64,000 nucleotides of DNA from Rhineura floridana (Eukaryota; Chordata; Lepidosauria; Squamata; Rhineuridae). The notes beneath the pieces are model-generated. The model saw only the letters and a list, made by a program, of their open reading frames with translations, was not told the DNA's origin and searched no databases. A program made the position numbers and the translations under genes. Location of the stretch: contig NC_084494.1 in NCBI RefSeq assembly GCF_030035675.1, positions 19,637,248 through 19,701,247 of the forward strand, written 5' to 3'. Shown one piece after another: positions 32,001-42,554 of the stretch. Position 1 is the first letter of the stretch, and the number at the start of each line of letters is the position of its first letter.

Positions 32001-32383
32001 TCCAGCAACATCTGGAAGGCCACTGTGTGCTGAAACAACAGGGGAAAAAACATTTGCTCCATCATCTCATGTGACAGCCCTTCAGTTATCTGAAGGTGCC
32101 TATCATCACCTCTTAATCTTCTCAAGTCCTCACTGTAGTTAAAACTTCTGTTCAAAACTCACCTGAACCTCTCTTGTCCAGCTGTATCCCAAAACTGTAG
32201 CTTGATGCGCAGGTCAGGCTCAATCTCCACAAAGTGAACGTAAAAATCCACACCAACAGTTTGGTTCATGGACTCGAGGAAGACCCCCTCACTGTAGCGC
32301 TTCAGGAGAGAGGATTTCCCCACGGTGGAGTCCCCCAGCATGATAATCCGGAATTGGTAGTGCCAAAGAGAATCCACTGCCAT
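26053..32383 (-). CDS. RAB39/RAB42-like Rab GTPase
   Basis: This is a small Rab GTPase, 214 aa, in two coding exons: 32163-32383 and 26053-26476. The junction splits an arginine codon (ERF-R) with a GTGAGT donor and TTAG acceptor. Visible are the P-loop GDSTVGKS (17-24), switch II DTAGQ (66-70, catalytic Gln present), the guanine-specificity motif GHKSD (124-128), ETSAK (153-157) and a CSC C-terminus for double geranylgeranylation. The start MAVDSLWHYQF was chosen because it aligns with RAB39 (ME..WLYQFR); the frame also extends upstream to 32476. It reads closer to RAB39 (TVGVDF, SVTRSYYRNSAGG, VFVLVGHKSDL) than its neighbour RAB42 does, yet sits in the RAB42 locus, so it is probably an ancient tandem paralogue. 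RAB39-type Rabs act on endosomal and autophagic traffic; a role here is inferred. Confidence 0.92.
27360..27542. mobile_element. Inverted-repeat MITE, family D
   Basis: The left end 'gctgtgtacataccatacat' with 'ttaaagcacatgacttctgc' is mirrored at the right by 'gcagaagtcatgtttaaatg' and 'tatgatgtgtacacagcc'. The inner 'cctgggaactgtagttt' is partly mirrored too. Fragments occur at 38780-38880, 47965-48060 and 63890-64000. Confidence 0.7.
28063..28162. mobile_element. Short MITE, family C ('ggctgcaatccta')
   Basis: The ends 'ggctgcaatcctaaac' and 'cataggattgtgctgc' are inverted. Copies or fragments lie at 9259, 32955, 47600, 55622 and 61435. Confidence 0.6.
28800..29590 (+). mobile_element. 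hAT-like element, family B, split by an insertion
   Basis: The head (28800-28885, 'cttttcagcttgaaggccag', 'acatgtgcctgtggtgggta') and the tail (29320-29590, 'ggcaaaagtgggtggagcga' to 'gagggccacatttggcccct') match 1095-1400 and 44485-44830. About 430 bases of unrelated sequence lie between them. Confidence 0.5.
30176..30306. mobile_element. hAT-like MITE, family A
   Basis: The ends 'gtgtggggaacctttggctc' and 'aaagattccccatacc' are inverted, with inner arms 'gctgaactactgctcctatc' and 'gatgggagctggagtccaac'. Confidence 0.75.
31455..31648 (+). mobile_element. tRNA-headed SINE, MIR/L2-like body
   Basis: A tRNA-like head ('gtggtatagtggttaagctt', 'agttcaaatccacaat') is followed by 'gctcactgggtgatcttgtg' and 'aggattgctatgaggataat'. 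This is the same family as 37895 (plus) and 44087, 51220 and 60512 (inverted). Confidence 0.65.
31655..32150 (-). mobile_element. CR1 LINE 3' fragment interrupted by a MITE
   Basis: The minus strand carries a CR1 3' end ('gtcatagaatcacagagttg', 'ccaaggtagtctgttccacg') at 31655-31920 and resumes at 32040-32150. A half family A MITE (31950-32035, 'gatgggagttgtagtccagc') is inserted between. It lies in the single intron of the RAB39/42-like gene, just downstream of exon 1. Confidence 0.75.
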
Positions 32384-32869
32384 TCGGAGGTGGGGGGCAA
32401 GGGAAGAAGGAAGCTGGAGCTCAGGGGGGAAATGCTCTCCTGACAATGGCACAAAATACGCACTCAAACCCCCCACTCCAAGATTTATCCAGCCACAACA
32501 AAGTGGGAAAAGCTGTCTGAGCGCTGGTAGAAGCAGAAAGCCGGTTGTGGCTTGTTGGAGGTGAAAGCAGACTGTTTGCCTCTACAGCCTGGGGCCGACT
32601 GCTGTTTTATTCCGTGTTCAGGCAGGCAGCAGCTAAGCCAGTCTGTTCTGCCCCACCCTGAGAGTGTGTGCAGTGTTTATGGAAGGGAAAGCCAGGCAGA
32701 GAAAAAAGACATTTCATGCCCATTCTGCACGCGGCAGCACCTTTTCTTTCTTCTTGTTTTTGGTGGCAAAATAACTATCTTGGGCTAACAACTAGCACAT
32801 CAGGAGAATAAATGAAACCCTTTAAGAGCTCTCATAAGGAAACTTTTCACTCTCATTAGAACATATCAG

Positions 32870-32892
32870 GTATGTGTGTGTGTGTGTGTGGT
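32870..32892 (+). repeat. (TG)n microsatellite
   Basis: About ten TG units lie upstream of the RAB39/42-like gene. Confidence 0.9.
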
Positions 32893-33221
32893 ATACACAC
32901 ATTCTTTCACTAGGGAAAGGGCCAAACACTATGATTAGGAAAACGAATAGGTGCTGTAAAGAGCACAATCAGATGCATGCTTATTTGGGAGTAAGTTCCA
33001 CCATGTAAGTGTGCATAGGATTGTAACATCACTGGCCCCTCAGTCTAGTCATTATTACCTTATTATCTTTTATTTATGATCATTACATGAAATATTGTTT
33101 ATTATTTGTTTTTATGAAAATGTACCTCCTGCTTCCCTACCCCCCCCAAGAGGAGTTGCTTAAAGTAGCTTACAAAAGAGAAATAATAGAAAATGAAATA
33201 CGAAACAGAAAATGAAATAGG

Positions 33222-33412
33222 GGGATGGGCCATAGCTAAGTGGTAGATCATGTGCTTTGAATGCAGAAGGTCCCAGGTTCAATCCCCCACATCTCCAGGT
33301 AGGACTGGGAAAGACCTCTGTGGAGAGCCACTGCCAGTCAGTGTTGACAGTACTGAGCTAGATGGACCAATAGTCTTGACTCAATATAAAGCAGCTTCCT
33401 ATGTTCATAAAC
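33222..33412 (+). mobile_element. tRNA-derived SINE (A-box/B-box family)
   Basis: A-box 'ccatagctaagtggtagatc', B-box 'aggttcaatccccca', body 'tgccagtcagtgttgacagt' and 3' end 'aaagcagcttcctatgttc' are all present, so the copy is nearly full length. The Pol III boxes are well preserved. Confidence 0.85.
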
Positions 33413-34274
33413 ATCAAAAACAACAATCGTCTGTTATGCCAGCCTAAAAACAGCAACACGGAACAGGAACACATGGAGCCTTAAACTAACAATCAATAAA
33501 TCAAATCAATCAAGAGAAATATCTTTAATTGCCAGCAGAATACAAATAAAGATGAAGATAACACAAATTTCTTTGGGCGACAAGCAGAAATTCAGCAAGT
33601 GAGGTTTTTCTCATGACTGAATTTATGTACCAGGGGAAAGCTTAGTCTTTGGATTTCTCTTGTATATGGTCAGTCCAGATCAGCATCAGGGAAAAGAGCC
33701 TAGATTTACCCTTTTATCATGATATAGTTCAGAATGCTTTCCTTTGTTTTCTACCCATGTCCCAAAGGAACACAATTACATTAACCTGCCCAAACACACA
33801 GATCTTTCCACCCATCCTCCACCAGGAAAGAAACTGCCTTTGATTTCAACTAGTCTTTGCATGCACATCTTCGATGAGTGATGGCAGTGTTTTAGAGGCA
33901 GAATCCTTCCCTTTCAGGCATGGGCCAGCATGTCAGTGAGCTTGGAGACAGCGGATGACTCAGAGGTCTCAGCTGTGGAAACGATACCATTGGTTTTACT
34001 TGGAAGAACGCAGAAATAAGAGAACAGACTAACATAAAGCAGGACAGGGCATGAATTCAAAGTTTGTTTGCCCCTAAATGAACAACATAGCTGGTGAATG
34101 ACCGTTCCATATGGAAATTTTTAAAGGAGACTTATCGCCACTCAGCTAGCGACAGTGTTAATCACTATCCCCTAGCCCTGACCCGCACATGGTTGCCTTC
34201 CTCCTCCAGCAGTAGGGTTGGGAAAATATGCTTTCAAGGCAAGGTAGTCATACTGCATGCAGCTTTCTCTAGAG

Positions 34275-34665
34275 CAGGGGTTCCCAAACTGTGGTCTGTG
34301 GACCACCAATGGTCTACGCGCTTCATCCAGGTGGTCCACAGAGCATCTGTGGATTTGTGACTGAAGACAAGAGATGGCACATCCATTGCATTAAATCTTC
34401 TTCTTGATTTCTAATTGTATTTTTATTGCTTCTTTTATTTCTTGAATTTTATTGCACTACAGAGTGAATTCTATGGAATTCAAATTGTAATGCTACAAAA
34501 TACAATATGTAAGAAATAAAAGCAACAGAAATACAATTGAAAATCTTACAGCATCCAGCACAGTGCATTACAATTGCTAAACAGACAGAAAAATCATTAA
34601 GTGGCCTGCTAAGACCATCAGCAATTTTTGAGTGGTCCATGGAGAAAAAAGTTTGGGAGCCACTG
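34275..34665. mobile_element. hAT-like element with 8-bp target duplication
   Basis: The left end CAGGGGTTCCCAAACTGTGG and the right end (revcomp CAGTGGCTCCCAAACTTTTT) form terminal inverted repeats. Flanks 34267-34274 (ctctagag) and 34666-34673 (ctccagag) match at 7 of 8 bases, the hAT signature. There is no transposase frame, so it is a non-autonomous Charlie-type copy. Confidence 0.8.
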
Positions 34666-34847
34666 CTCCAGAGCATTGCAGTAGAAAGGAGGAGTCACCA
34701 CGGTAGCCTCGAGTCTGTGTCTGTGTTGGAATTGTTTTTAATTGTTTTTTAAAAATGTGTTTCTAGTGTTTTATCATCTGTTCACTACCCTGGGCTCCTT
34801 CTGGGAGAAAGGGTGGGATATATATTTAATTAAATGTTGATGGTGGT

Positions 34848-34928
34848 GGTGGCCCCAGCCAGCATGGCCAATGGTTACGGATGATGGAAGTTATAGTCCG
34901 ACAACATCTGAAAGTCACCACCTTCAGG
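34848..34928. mobile_element. hAT-like MITE, family A, half copy
   Basis: Only the right arm is present: 'cagccagcatggccaatggt', 'gaagttatagtccgacaaca' and 'tctgaaagtcaccacctt'. A LINE tail (34785-34835) abuts it. Confidence 0.6.
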
Positions 34929-35124
34929 CAATGTTGTCTTAAACAATATGGCACATTTACAGGGTGCGTGGATGTTTCTTCCCAGATGTACAATGAGCTC
35001 ATGGGTGGCAAAGTGGGACAGTGTGTGATCTTTGGCCATGTCCCCAAATGCCAAGGTAACTCACTCGTGTATGCTCCTTTAAGAATTCTGGAGGGAAGAT
35101 ATGGCTGCATATGCTCAGTAGAGA

Positions 35125-35328
35125 GAGTTGAAGTACAGCAGGGTTACATTCCAGACCCCTGCCGAAAAGCGGAACTCCATCAATAAAATGGCGCCCGACA
35201 CCTGAAAAACACTGTAAAAGTGGAACAAGCACTGTATGAGTGGAGCCTTACTCTAATTGAGTCTAATTGAGACCGCTGCATTAGCGGAGTGCTGAAAAGC
35301 AGGCCGCCAAAAAGCAGGGCCCTACTGT
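35125..35328. mobile_element. Tigger/pogo-like MITE, diverged
   Basis: It ends in 'gcagggccctactgta' (revcomp TACAGTAGGGCCCTGC) and begins 'agtacagcagggttacattc', so the ends match those at 23695 only loosely. Internal 'gaaaagcggaactccatc' and 'gctgaaaagcaggccgcc' repeats are typical. A family A MITE is inserted against its right end. Confidence 0.6.
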
Positions 35329-35334
35329 ATAGAG

Positions 35335-35472
35335 CAGCCTTTCCCAACCGGTGTGCCTCCAGAGGTTGTTGGACCACAACTCCCATCAGCCTCAGCCATT
35401 GGCAATGCTGGCTGAGGCTGATGGGAGTTGTGGTCCAACAACCTCTGGAGGCACACCGGTTGGGAAAGGCTG
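35335..35472. mobile_element. Young hAT MITE with perfect 63-bp inverted repeats
   Basis: Arms 35335-35397 and 35410-35472 are exact reverse complements around a 12-base centre. An exact 8-bp target duplication, gtatagag, flanks it (35327-35334 and 35473-35480). It is the youngest family A copy in the window and proves that family A is hAT. Confidence 0.92.
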
Positions 35473-35518
35473 GTATAGAGCCACCATCATCATGGGAGGA
35501 GTCTATAGGAAGAAAGGG

Positions 35519-35642
35519 AGTGTGCCTCCAGATGTTGTTAGACCACAACTCCCATCTTTCCTGACCATTGGCAATGCTGGCTGAGGCTGATGGGAGTTGT
35601 GGTCCAACAACATCTGGAGGCACACTGGTTGGGAAAGGCTGC
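35519..35642. mobile_element. hAT MITE, family A, nearly palindromic
   Basis: The arms run from 'gtgtgcctccagatgttgtt' and 'gaccacaactcccatc' to 'gatgggagttgtggtccaac' and 'aacatctggaggcacactgg'. The left outermost ~18 bases are missing, so the copy is slightly truncated. Confidence 0.75.
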
Positions 35643-36404
35643 TCTGGACAGTTAGGGACAGCTGGTTAGACAAGAAGGATGCTGGGCTACCTCCTTTCGG
35701 TAAAGCCCCAAACCCCTAGGAACAGGTCGGTATTAAAGTTTTCTTTACATCATCTGGCTGAGCCTCCTCAAAGCCACACATTTGGTATTAATGATAACAG
35801 ACCCTATCTAGGGACAACTTATATGCATAGTGTGATATCTCATTAACAGATAGTATCTGGATAAATGCATAAATAGATAGTATCTGGATAAATGCAAATG
35901 TAGAACTAATGAGTATAACTTAAATAAAAAAGGATCCTTCTCACCATGGTGGGGAGGGCTGTGACCAGGGGCCCTGGGTGCCTGCACAGTCTAATGTTAA
36001 CAGTGCACGGGCAACTTCAAGGCCTCTTCTACTCTCCCTTCTTAGGATTCTTTATATTTCATCTGAACTTGGACCAGAGAACCCTTCAAACAGAGGATTG
36101 TTCTTTGTACAAAAAAGGCACATGAGCACTCTAACTCCTTGCACAGCTAACACTTGCTCACTGCTTAAAACTCTTCCTTCCTGCCTAGATTTCTTTTTGA
36201 GACAACAGGTTGCCTCTTCCAATACGCAATTCCTCCTTAAGGCCTCCCATCTTCCTTTTCTGTCACAAACTCTGTAACCAAGACTGGGCCTTGGCCAATC
36301 ACAAGCCTGCCTGGTCAATCACATCTTATTGCCATCCAGATGTTTTCATTGCTTTTACTTGGTTGGTCTAGACTCCCTTATTGTTGGGGTGCAGGGCCTA
36401 GCAA

Positions 36405-36840
36405 ATAAACCAAGGGTCAGCAACCTTTTTGGAACAGTGGGCACATTTCAAATTGTGAGAGAGTGCTGAGGGTGCCAGTCACAAAATGGCTGCCATGGGG
36501 GTGTAGCAAAACACAAAATGGCTGCCATGGGGGCATAAAATTAGAAACAGTACAGTCAGTGCTGCTTTCCCCCTGGTGTCATCTAAACCTACTTGAACCC
36601 TCATGTCTCTAATCTCTGGGTCCTATACAGTTGGGGTAGGCAACCAATGGCCCCAGGATCACATGCAGCCTTGTTTCCTGTGTGTGACAAGGGAAAAATT
36701 AGAGGGCAGAAAGAGGAGGGAAATGGGATTCCTCATTTTTGGCTCTAGCCCTGCCCATCACAGAATCTGCCCCCTCCAACAGATTACACCAAAGGGAATG
36801 TAGCCCTTGATGGAAAAATAGGTTGCCCTCTCCTAATTTT
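36405..36840. mobile_element. hAT-like element, 'cagcaacctttttgg' end
   Basis: It begins 'agggtcagcaacctttttgg', contains two copies of 'cacaaaatggctgccatggg' about 40 bases apart and ends with 'aaaaataggttgccctctcc', roughly mirrored to the start. No coding capacity is seen. Confidence 0.5.
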
Positions 36841-37019
36841 ACTCCATAGGGGCCAGTCTTGTTGGCCGATGAGTGAATTTTGCTAGGAGGGTCAACCAGT
36901 CAGTCAGATTCTCTGCAGCTCACATCTCAGAAACTCTGCTATGGAAGAGTTCTGTTCATTTATCCTCTATAGAGCCCACTCACTGTTGCCTTCAAACCAT
37001 GTCACACTCCTTGACTTGG

Positions 37020-40000
37020 TTAACACTGGCATTTTTCTTCTGGAGGTTTCCTCTTCCTCAGAAGGCTGCTCGTTCTCTTCTTATGAATCACCTTCACGCC
37101 ATCCCATCCTTCCTGCAGGTCAATCTCCTTGTTTCTCAGAGCCTCATAGATAGCATTAGTGATGGTCTCAAAAGCCAAATCAATATTGATGTTGTCCTTG
37201 GCGGATGTTTCTATAAAACGTGTGCCCAGAGAAATTGCCAGTCCCTCTGCTTCTTCAACTGTGACTCTGTTCATTGACGGAAGGTCACTTTTCTGGCCGA
37301 TCAGGAGGAAGATGGCTTTCTCCATAACACTGGTCACTTCATTGTACCAATCAAATATGTTCTCAAAAGACCTCCGATTGGTCATATCAAAGACCAACAG
37401 CACACCCACTGCATTCCGGTAGAAAGATCTGGTGATGCACCTAAGAGCAAAAACGCCAAATTCATTCATTGAATCTTCTTCCAGGATATCACAGACACTT
37501 TGGTTAAGCCATATGTCCGGATACCAAATGCCAGCTCTTAGTGACCAAGTCTAGGAGATGGGGAAGGGCCATAGCTCAGGGGTAGAGTATCTGCTTTGCA
37601 TGCAGAAGGTTCCAAGTTCAATCCCTGGCATCTCCAGGTAGGGCTGGGAGAGACTTCCTGCCACTGCCAATCAGTGTAGACACTACTGAGCTAAATGGGC
37701 CAAGGGTCTGACTCAGTATAAGGCAGCTTCCTATGTTTCTAGGAGCAAGTTACTTTTGAGGTGTAAACACATCGCTCTGATGCTACTCACTCTCAGCTAG
37801 AATATTATATATTTGCCCCTAAAGACATTGCTAAGCTACTTTGACAAAGCATGTTACCAGACCCTTAAGAAATTTATTGGTGCTGAGCAATGCCAACTTT
37901 ATAGTACAGTGTAGTGTAGTGTCTAGAGTGGTGGTCTAGGATTGGGGAGACCCAGGTCCAAATCCCCACTCAACCACAATGCCTATGGTTATGGTCCTTG
38001 GCCAATCACTAGGTGACCTTTGACCAGTCATATTTCCCATCCCAACCTACCTCCCAGGGTTGTTGTGTGGATAAAATAAAATGACCGAGGGGGAGACATG
38101 AATTCTGCCTTGAGCTCCTTGGAGAAAAGGCGGAATATAAATTTGCTGAATAAATAAATAATATATAGACTCCAGTTGCTGAACAACTGGGATTTACACC
38201 CCAGAATTTGCATTCTCAAATGGGGTAGATTTGAGTGGATAATGGAAGATAATGTGGGTAGGGTGAAGCTGAAATGCTAGGATTAATCCATTGCTACCAG
38301 CAGACAAGTACCAGTCAGAAAGTTCTCATTAGCCCTGTTCAGGCATTCAGTACCCTGGGTACTACTGAAGGGCCTGCAGGAGTGCTCAGGACTAGCCATA
38401 TCACTATGTATTATGAGCGATGGACCCCAGCCAATGCATGATCAGCTCATGTTATAAGAGGCCATCTTCTACATTCATAGGGTTTCCTCCATGGGGATGT
38501 GCAGGAGTTAGCAGAAACTCTATATGAAGAGAAGCATTCCCCTAATGCTGATCATGGCCAGGGGTAGGGCTGGTTCCATCCTGTATCATTATCAAGGTGG
38601 TGGAGTTAGACTTGTGTGTTCGCACAGGCACTTTCACAATAGGGCTTCTCTGCCCCTTGCTTCACCTTATGAGTCTGCATCCCAGTCTGTGGTTTTTGAA
38701 GCCTCTACCAGTGATTTCTGTGCAAGACTTTACATGTGTGGACTGCCAATGTGTAAAAGGGAACAGAGGAATGCTGCTGGGGGAAAATAAAGGCATAGCT
38801 ACACTAAAGACAAATTGAGTTAAACAGTCATTTCTTCCCAGAGAATCCTGGGATTTGCTGTTTTGCGAGGTGGGGCCCAGGCAATGGTAGTGCAGCCTAT
38901 TGGGAATTGGAAGGACAGAGGGCAAAGAGATCCACAGTAGGCATAGCCAGAGCTAACAACAGGCAGAGCCAGCACCTATGCAGAGGATTTTATCAAGGAC
39001 CTGCAAAAGCATAATCCTCTAGTATAAATTAGCATTTTTTTGGAGAACTTCTCCAGGACTGAACAACAAGACAAGATACAGAACTTTAGTTAATCACTAA
39101 GGACACGCAACTCCTCCTTGGTCCTTTTACATTCACTTCTTGCTCCTTTAACAGGTTTCCTCTCTTATTCCCATCCTTTCTATTCCCATTTTGTTTAAAC
39201 AACAACAGCAGCAGCAATTATTTACCTTTATTTCACTTCCAAACTTCCTTCAGTGCCTCCTCTGGCCTTTCGCCTCAGAGGAGGGAGACCTTCCTTACCT
39301 CCCTCCGACTCCCGGCCATCTTTCCTTGGAGAGTCGCTGGTACTAGCCTTGGTCAAACCAAAAGGCATGGCTAGGGGGCAGGGCAGGTGAGTGAGATGGC
39401 CCCTGAACCTTCTACAGCCAGACATTCTTCAGACAAATCTTATCTCAATACTGCCTCTAAAGAGGAGTTGATAAGAATGCCATTGTTTGCATAAAGTAAG
39501 GGCTATTAGCAAGATAGAGAAAAAGGTCAGATTAGCTCAATTAGATCAGTGAGCAAGGTCAGGCATGCACATTCCATGCAGGTATTATTATCTGCCGGCT
39601 GACCAGGAGATCCATGCCCCCAGGCTTCTGGTCACTGAATGGGATCTATTTATCAGCTCCTCAGAACAATAACAGACCTTGTACTCCAACCACTTAACAC
39701 TAATCTATATCCAGATAGCCTTGAAGTATCCACCCCAACCACAACACACCACTCTGTGCTACTCTCCTTTCAGCAGTGATTAATCGGGGATATAAGGGGT
39801 GAAATTATATTTCAAGGGGTACTAAAGACACAGTTAATGATTCAGCTCATAATTCACAAATACATGTGTGTATATATATGCACAAACATCTGTTTCCTGT
39901 CCAGGCACTGGCCAGACTCAAAAGACCTGCTTAGCTTCAGCAAGGCTGCAATACTGTCCCAGAACCTGAAGCTGTTAATCCTGCACAAAGGGTTGTTTGG

Positions 40001-42134
40001 GGAGGGGGGATCATTATAGGGCAAGGGAAGGGGAAACAGTGGCCTTCCAGGTGTTGTCAGACTCCATCTCCCATCAACCTCAGCCAGCATGGCCACGGTC
40101 AGGCACAACCCCCTCCCCTGCTCTTAGCTATGCACCCTCCTTAAATTTAGGTTCATCTTTTAAATTCCTTGCTGACAGGGTGGCTGAGTATGCTGCAAAA
40201 TACAATGCAGGTGAGACCACAGCCACCCATTGTCTTATTTTCCTCTGAGGCCTAAATTTTTATATATCCATATAAATTAGAATATGCACATTTATGCAAA
40301 TTTGTGCCACAAGCCTGTGCCCTGAGTCTTTTGAGCAACAACTGCTCCACAAGTAGGAGAAGCAGGCTATGGCTCCTAAAAGGTGCTGTTATGACTTTGT
40401 TCTTCTCAACTGTATTAAGAGCCCAGATTGCACACGCTGCTCCAAGGCAGAAACTATCCAGGCTCTCTGAACCACTGGGGCGGCACCTCCCTAGGCATGG
40501 TCATCTAGCCTTTTGAGATGTAAAGCTGTCTCAAAATTGTTCTGCAACACCCTGAGTCACCTGAATCAATCAGTCAGCACTGGATGATGACCAGTTCAGG
40601 ATGCAACTGTGAACAAGGTATTATATGCAGTTTTAAGTAACTATATCAAGATTCCTTTGTGCAAATCCATATTTGAGTTACACCTTTGCTGTTGGAAATC
40701 TGGAGCTTTTCAGTGGCATATGAGCTCACTTTTCTGCTTTTTCCTTGCTTAAGACACCAGGCTTATCCAGTGTATAGAAAACAGATGGAGAACCTTTGGC
40801 CAGATTTTGCTGGCCTATACCTCCTATCAACCCCAGCCATTGCCTGGAGCTGATGGGAGTTGGAGTCCAACATCTGACAGGTCACAGGTTTCCTACCCCT
40901 GGTGTAGATTAATAAACTGATCCTGAGCTGAAACCACTGCATTGCTCTCTGTCTTCTCTCTGAGATCTAGGTCCCCAGTTAATCCTTATTCCTGCACCAT
41001 GCTTCCTGACCCCAAACATCAGCCAAGATATACAGATGGATCAGAGCTAATGTGTTGTCTAGATGCTTTTGGGAATGTCACTCTTTTTCTCTTTTATTTA
41101 TTTATTTATTACATTTGTATACCACCCCATAGCCGAAGCTCTCTGTGCCTAAAATACCTTCCAGGGTTACTGTGAATATAAAATGGGATAACCCCTATGT
41201 TGCACCCTGAGCTACTTGAACGAAAAGTGGGACACAAATGTGATACAGGCTTATTCCCGCCTCCCCATCCGATCTGTTTTTATTTCATAACTTAAAGTCT
41301 CAACCTAATAAGTAAAGAGCACATCATTTTTTACAGGTCAGAGGAAGCCAGCAGAGGGATAAACACTGAGGACAAACTGGGGGGGAAATGAAGTCAGCTG
41401 GCATCAGTGGTACAGTTAGGTAATTTTAGACTCTGGACTTAATGGTCTTGCAATCTTTCTCTCTCTCTCCCCACCTCCGCACTTTAGAAGGCAAAACATA
41501 TTACTTAGGTTACTTCAAAATGTCACAAGCCAGCCCTGCTGTATTTGGGCCACCTTGCCAAGTGGGGCCCTGAACATCTGCCGCAAAGTCCTTTTTTGAT
41601 GGCACCAACAACACCCCAGTAAAATCACCTACTTGGCTGAAATTATATGGAAGAGGCAGGCAACAATTATATGGAGATGAAGGCTCTGAGCAGATCTTGG
41701 CTTGATAAGGAGATAAACTGCAGGCTGCTCTGAGGGGCTTGTAGCTCAGTTCCAGAGTGGCAGGGAGGTGGATTCAAGGGCAACATTTAGTAAAGATTTT
41801 GGACCCCTCTTGTAAGAAGCTTCTACATCTCCCTCTCTTTTTGGTCCTGTGTAGGATTCCCTTCTCACCTGAACCTCTCTTGACCAGCTGTGTCCCAAAG
41901 CTGCAGCTTCACCTTGATACCCGGGGGCAGCTCCATCAACTTGCTGTAGAACTCCACGCCCACAGTGGGGCATGGAGCTGGGATAAAGCATCTCTCTGTG
42001 TAGCGTCTCAGCAGAGACGTTTTGCCCACCATGGAATCTCCCAGCAGGAGGACCCGGAATTGGTAGTGCCAGTTGCCATTCAGTTGATGGGCTGGAGGCG
42101 CCTGCATTGATTCCATCTCAGGAGCTGCTTCCAT
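37020..42134 (-). CDS. RAB42: RAB42, Rab-family small GTPase
   Basis: The product is 228 aa from two coding exons, 41869-42134 and 37020-37440, split at the same arginine codon as the neighbouring Rab gene (ERF-R; donor GTGAGA, acceptor CTTAG). It shows P-loop GDSMVGKT (32-39), switch II DTAGQ (81-85), GQKSD (137-141, where relatives have GHKSD), ETSAK (166-170) and a CQC end for geranylgeranylation. The strings CITRSFYRN, GVLLVFD, VDLAF-like IDLAF and EGWDGVKVIHK match human RAB42 as I recall it, so this is the RAB42 orthologue. I recall human RAB42 as having His in place of the switch-II Gln; here the Gln is intact. The start MEAAPEMESM is the first in-frame Met; Met8 or Met10 is possible. 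Close to TAF12, as in mammals. Confidence 0.94.
37562..37742 (+). mobile_element. tRNA-derived SINE (A-box/B-box family)
   Basis: It carries A-box 'gccatagctcaggggtagag', anticodon-like 'ctgctttgcatgcagaaggt', B-box 'aagttcaatccctgg' and 3' end 'aaggcagcttcctatgttt'. It is full length and among the best preserved copies. It lies just upstream of RAB42 exon 2, within the RAB42 intron. Confidence 0.88.
37890..38165 (+). mobile_element. tRNA-headed SINE with LINE-type tail
   Basis: The tRNA-like head 'gtctagagtggtggtctagg' with 'ggtccaaatccccactc' leads to 'cccagggttgttgtgtggat' and the tail 'ggcggaatataaatttgctg' plus (AATA)n. It is full length, in the RAB42 intron. Confidence 0.7.
38220..40030. 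other. RAB42 intron interior, little recognised
   Basis: Apart from a family D MITE fragment near 38790-38880 no clear element, exon or RNA gene is seen. Confidence 0.4.
40035..40112. mobile_element. hAT-like MITE, family A, left half
   Basis: It holds 'cagtggccttccaggtgttg', 'tcagactccatctcccatca' and 'acctcagccagcatggccac'; the right arm is missing. Confidence 0.55.
40785..40908. mobile_element. hAT-like MITE, family A
   Basis: The ends 'gatggagaacctttggccag' and 'caggtttcctacccctgg' and the arms 'tatacctcctatcaacccca' and 'gatgggagttggagtccaac' mark it as an old copy. Confidence 0.65.
41090..41160 (+). repeat. LINE 3'-tail repeat
   Basis: The run 'tttatttatttattacattt', 'gtataccaccccatagccga' and 'agctctctgtg' is a truncated copy of the 6765 family. 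Confidence 0.55.
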
Positions 42135-42554
42135 TGTGGAAGGAGGCTTGGAGGTGCAGGCAAAGAGCAGCCTTTACCTGGGGCCAGTGCTCTGGAGGCA
42201 GACTGAGACCTCTGAGCCGGCTTATCTCAGCTGAGTCCTGAAGGCAGGAGAACTCTTAATTTGATCAGGAAGTCTCCACCCTCATAGCATCAGACGCTGA
42301 AGCTGGTTGCTAGTTTCCAGTTCCTTATTTGCTTGAAAGTTCAAAACATTTAAAAAGGAGAAAGGTTGACAGCTACAGCAACTTCAACCCAAACTTCATG
42401 TCTCTGAACCCCAGAATCTATGTTGGGGTACCCTGTGTGATATATCACTGTGATCGGGGGACTCTCCCCATCAATAACAATATATTTATGCAATCAAATT
42501 CATCAGGCTTCTGATATTATCATAAATACATAATGATGTCATAAAATCATAAAA

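Noticed and set aside
33222-33300. Possible tRNA gene, because good A and B boxes are present (also 37562, 60010)
   Set aside because: The cloverleaf does not close, the sequences continue into a shared SINE body, and several copies exist. They are SINE heads.
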